Of a stretch of DNA of 64,000 bases, positions 62,282 through 64,000 are shown piece by piece. The notes below the pieces were generated by a model. The model was not told the DNA's origin. It worked only from the letters and a program-made list of their open reading frames with translations, and did not search any database. Location of the stretch: the NCBI GenBank assembly GCA_963692975.2, contig CAXMMR010000009.1, positions 61,439 to 125,438 on the forward strand. The letters are read 5' to 3'. The translations under genes and the position numbers were made by a program. The first letter of the stretch is position 1; the number at the start of each line of letters is the position of its first letter. Origin of the DNA: CAXMMR01 sp963692975 (GTDB lineage: Bacteria > Pseudomonadota > Alphaproteobacteria > Acetobacterales > Acetobacteraceae).

Positions 62282-62925
62282 CAGGCGGCCCGAGCGGCGG
62301 TCTGGGCGGCGATCTGGGCGGCGATCTGGGCGGCGATCTGGGCGCCGGTGGCGGCTCGCCCGAGATGCGGGTGGGCCGGACGCAGGCGTGCCGGCGGCCG
62401 GAGCAGCGCCACCTCGTCATGCCCATGCGCGGGGTAGGCGTCGAGGGTCGCCTGCATCAGCGCGTGCCGCCGGCCGTGCAACTCGAGCGTGTCCATAACC
62501 TGCCAGTGCAAGGCCTCGAACATGCCGACGTTCTGCAGCTGGACATGGGCGAGGAAGCGCTCGCAGCCGCGCGCGTTGGCGGTGCTGACGGCGAGGCGGA
62601 TCAGTTCGGTGCCGATGGCGCCGACGCGGCGGAATTCGGCCTCGACGGCCAGGCGTGAGCCCCACCAGAGGCGCGGCTCGGGCTGGTGGATACGCACCGC
62701 GCCGACGATGCGGTCCGCCGCGCCGAGCACGCTGGTCGCGGCCACCATCGGCAGCGCGACCTCGTCCACCGCGTCGCGGTCGCTGCCGCTGAAGATCCCT
62801 TGCTCCTGGCAGAAGACCTGCCGGCGGATGGCGAAATGGCCGGCGCGTGCCCAGGCCGCGCCGGCGATCATCACGCTGTAGGCGCCGGGCAGGCTGCGCG
62901 GCATCGGACCGTCGTAAAGCGGCAC
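62281..62925 (-). CDS. MSMEG_0567-family GNAT N-acetyltransferase
   Basis: The 214-residue protein is the GNAT of the cluster. HFAIRRQVFCQEQGIFSGSD (about residues 30-49) is the diagnostic R-x-x-V-F-x-x-E-Q segment, then DRIVGAVRIHQPEPRLWWGS, GSRLAVEAEFRRVGAIGTEL with the acetyl-CoA loop, and AHVQLQNVGMFEALHWQVM. GTG at 62925 is two bases after the radical SAM stop; an ATG at 62904 is the alternative. The C-terminus is an odd AQIA-repeat tail encoded by a 12-bp tandem repeat and is not part of the family. Confidence 0.88.
   Translation of the reverse strand: MPLYDGPMPRSLPGAYSVMIAGAAWARAGHFAIRRQVFCQEQGIFSGSDRDAVDEVALPMVAATSVLGAADRIVGAVRIHQPEPRLWWGSRLAVEAEFRRVGAIGTELIRLAVSTANARGCERFLAHVQLQNVGMFEALHWQVMDTLELHGRRHALMQATLDAYPAHGHDEVALLRPPARLRPAHPHLGRAATGAQIAAQIAAQIAAQTAARAA
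62299..62346. repeat. 12-bp tandem repeat in the GNAT 3' end
   Basis: Four units of GATCTGGGCGGC (first and last slightly changed) run from 62299 to 62346. On the coding strand each unit encodes A-Q-I-A. Change in unit number would keep the frame. Confidence 0.8.
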
Positions 62926-62927
62926 TG

Positions 62928-64000
62928 TCAGGCCTCGTAGGCGGCGAGCGATGAGCAGGCGCCGCATTTGCTGCAGCCGGCCTTCACCGTGTCCGAGGTC
63001 ATGCCGGCCTCGCGCAGCATCCGGCCAAGCGGGGCGAGGATCGAGCGCATCGTCGCCGGGCTCGGCGAGGCATGGGCTTCGAGCGGGGTGCCGCCGATCG
63101 GCACGAAGGGCACGACGAAGGGATAGACGCCCAGCCCCACCAGGGTTTCGCAGAGCTGCAGGATGTTGTCCGGCTCGTCGCCCAGGCCGGCCAGGATGTA
63201 GGTGCTGACCTGGCCGCGGCCGAACACCGGCACCGCGGCGGCGAACGCCTCGAGGGTAGCGCTCGATGCTGACCGTCGCCTTGCCGGGCATGATGGCCTC
63301 GCGGGTGCGCTGGGTGGCGCCCTCCAGATGCATGCCCAGGCTGTCGACGCCGGCGGCCTGCAGGCGGCGGAACCAGGCGTGGTCGCGCGGCGGCTCGCAC
63401 TGCGCCTGGATCGGCAGGTCGATCGCCGACTTGATCGCGAACGCGCTGTCGGCGAGCACCGCGGCGCCGCGGTCGACGATGTTCGGCGTGCCGGTGGTCA
63501 GCACCATGTGCTTCACGCCGTCGAGCAGCACCGCCATGCGGGCGACCTCGGCGAGTTGCTGCGGCGTCTTGTGGGCGATCGTGCGGCCGGCCTCGAGGGA
63601 TTGGCCGATGGCGCAGAATTGGCAGGCGGGTGCGGCGGTCGGCGTAGCGGATGCAGGTCTGCAGCACGGTGGTCGCCAGCACGTCGGCGCCGTGCAGCAT
63701 GGCGATCTTCCAGTACGGCACGCCGTCGAAGGTCTGCATCGCGTAGAAGCGCGGTTGGCGCGGAAACGAGATCGCCGACAGCGGCAGGCCGTCGCGCAGC
63801 AACGTGGTCCTGCCGGCGAGGTCCGGCACGGCGGCGGTGAACGGCGATCGGCGGGCGGTGGCGGTGTGGATCGGCACCATGACGGTCTGGCCGCCGATGG
63901 TGACCGCCTTGTGATCGGAGGGGCCGGCGCCGCCGCGGCGGCTCTGGGCGCCGCTGCCGGCGCGGCCCTCCGGCTCAGTGAGTTGCAGGCCGAGGGACTG
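62928..64000 (-). pseudogene. MSMEG_0568-family radical SAM gene, frameshifted, 5' end outside window
   Basis: The family sequence is continuous only if the frame changes twice. Frame one (64000 to about 63627) gives SDHKAVTIGGQTVMVPIHTA and YWKIAMLHGADVLATTVLQT followed by CIRYADRRTR. Frame two gives CQFCAIGQSLEAGRTIAHKT and MVLTTGTPNIVDRGAAVLAD. Frame three (from about 63254) gives VFGRGQVSTYILAGLGDEPD to CSKCGACSSL. The FeS motif C-x9-C-x2-C spans the first frameshift. Each break is one extra G on the plus strand, at 63625-63626 and 63254-63256. Without them the protein would be normal. Decay or assembly error cannot be told apart here. It should be the second gene of the cluster, after a nitrilase. 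Confidence 0.85.

Noticed and set aside
62290..62350. CRISPR-like array
   Set aside because: Simple 12-bp tandem repeat inside a gene without spacers.

Overview
The window is a GC-rich chromosomal segment from an alphaproteobacterium, most likely an Acetobacteraceae member (Rhodospirillales/Acetobacterales). Evidence: rpoH next to an RluD-type pseudouridine synthase and a DUF6726 mini-lipoprotein; the DUF2007/methyltransferase/polyprenyl synthase block; an imuA-imuB-dnaE2 cassette with a GTTC-N7-GTTC LexA box; and Acetobacteraceae-like GC-rich intergenic palindromes. The species call is inference; there is no rRNA. One tRNA (Thr, TGT) is present and no CRISPR array is visible.

Layout. 1-10.7 kb is mostly housekeeping: purA 3' end, rpoH, rluD, ABC-F ATPase, DsbA-like protein, MFS transporter, GT2 glycosyltransferase, DUF1328 membrane peptide and a prolyl oligopeptidase. 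10.8-12 kb holds tRNA-Thr followed by about 1 kb of decayed DNA with an SGNH-hydrolase-like pseudogene, possibly closed by a degenerate copy of the tRNA 3' half. 12-22 kb carries an LpxL-type acyltransferase, a Do/HtrA protease, a TrmN6-like methyltransferase, polyprenyl diphosphate synthase, pyrE and citrate synthase. 21.7-29.2 kb carries ATP-grasp, DedA, AsmA, a hybrid histidine kinase and a bestrophin-like channel. 29.4-35 kb is the SOS mutasome: imuA, imuB, dnaE2.

35-46 kb holds a lytic transglycosylase, a GT87-type membrane glycosyltransferase and a tad/cpa (Flp pilus) locus. The locus is visibly more A+T-rich than its surroundings, lacks a recognisable tadB (an 830-bp gap lies between cpaF and tadC) and has no tadE/F/G. 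It is followed by a complete IS3-family element (IS407-like, 4-bp target duplication CGAT) and a frameshifted IS5 remnant. 49-58.3 kb has a divergent SDR/AraC pair, a ferritin-like protein, an RND efflux adaptor/pump operon and an OmpA-family protein.

The right end (58.5-64 kb, continuing outside) is the conserved MSMEG_0565-0570 / Nit1C-type cluster: flavoprotein, MSMEG_0570-type small protein, glycosyltransferase, AIR-synthase-like protein, GNAT and radical SAM protein. The genes overlap or nearly touch, so they look like one transcription unit. The radical SAM gene is broken by two single-base insertions in short G runs, from decay or assembly error.

Three dispersed repeat families run through the intergenic DNA: (A) double GC-rich hairpins; (B) about 125-bp nested A/T-rich hairpins; (C) an element of about 180-210 bp with a TCTTGCCTATAGGCAAGA palindrome. 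They are the main structures not explained by genes. An additional oddity is a 24-bp tandem repeat that is translated in two frames where imuA and imuB overlap.
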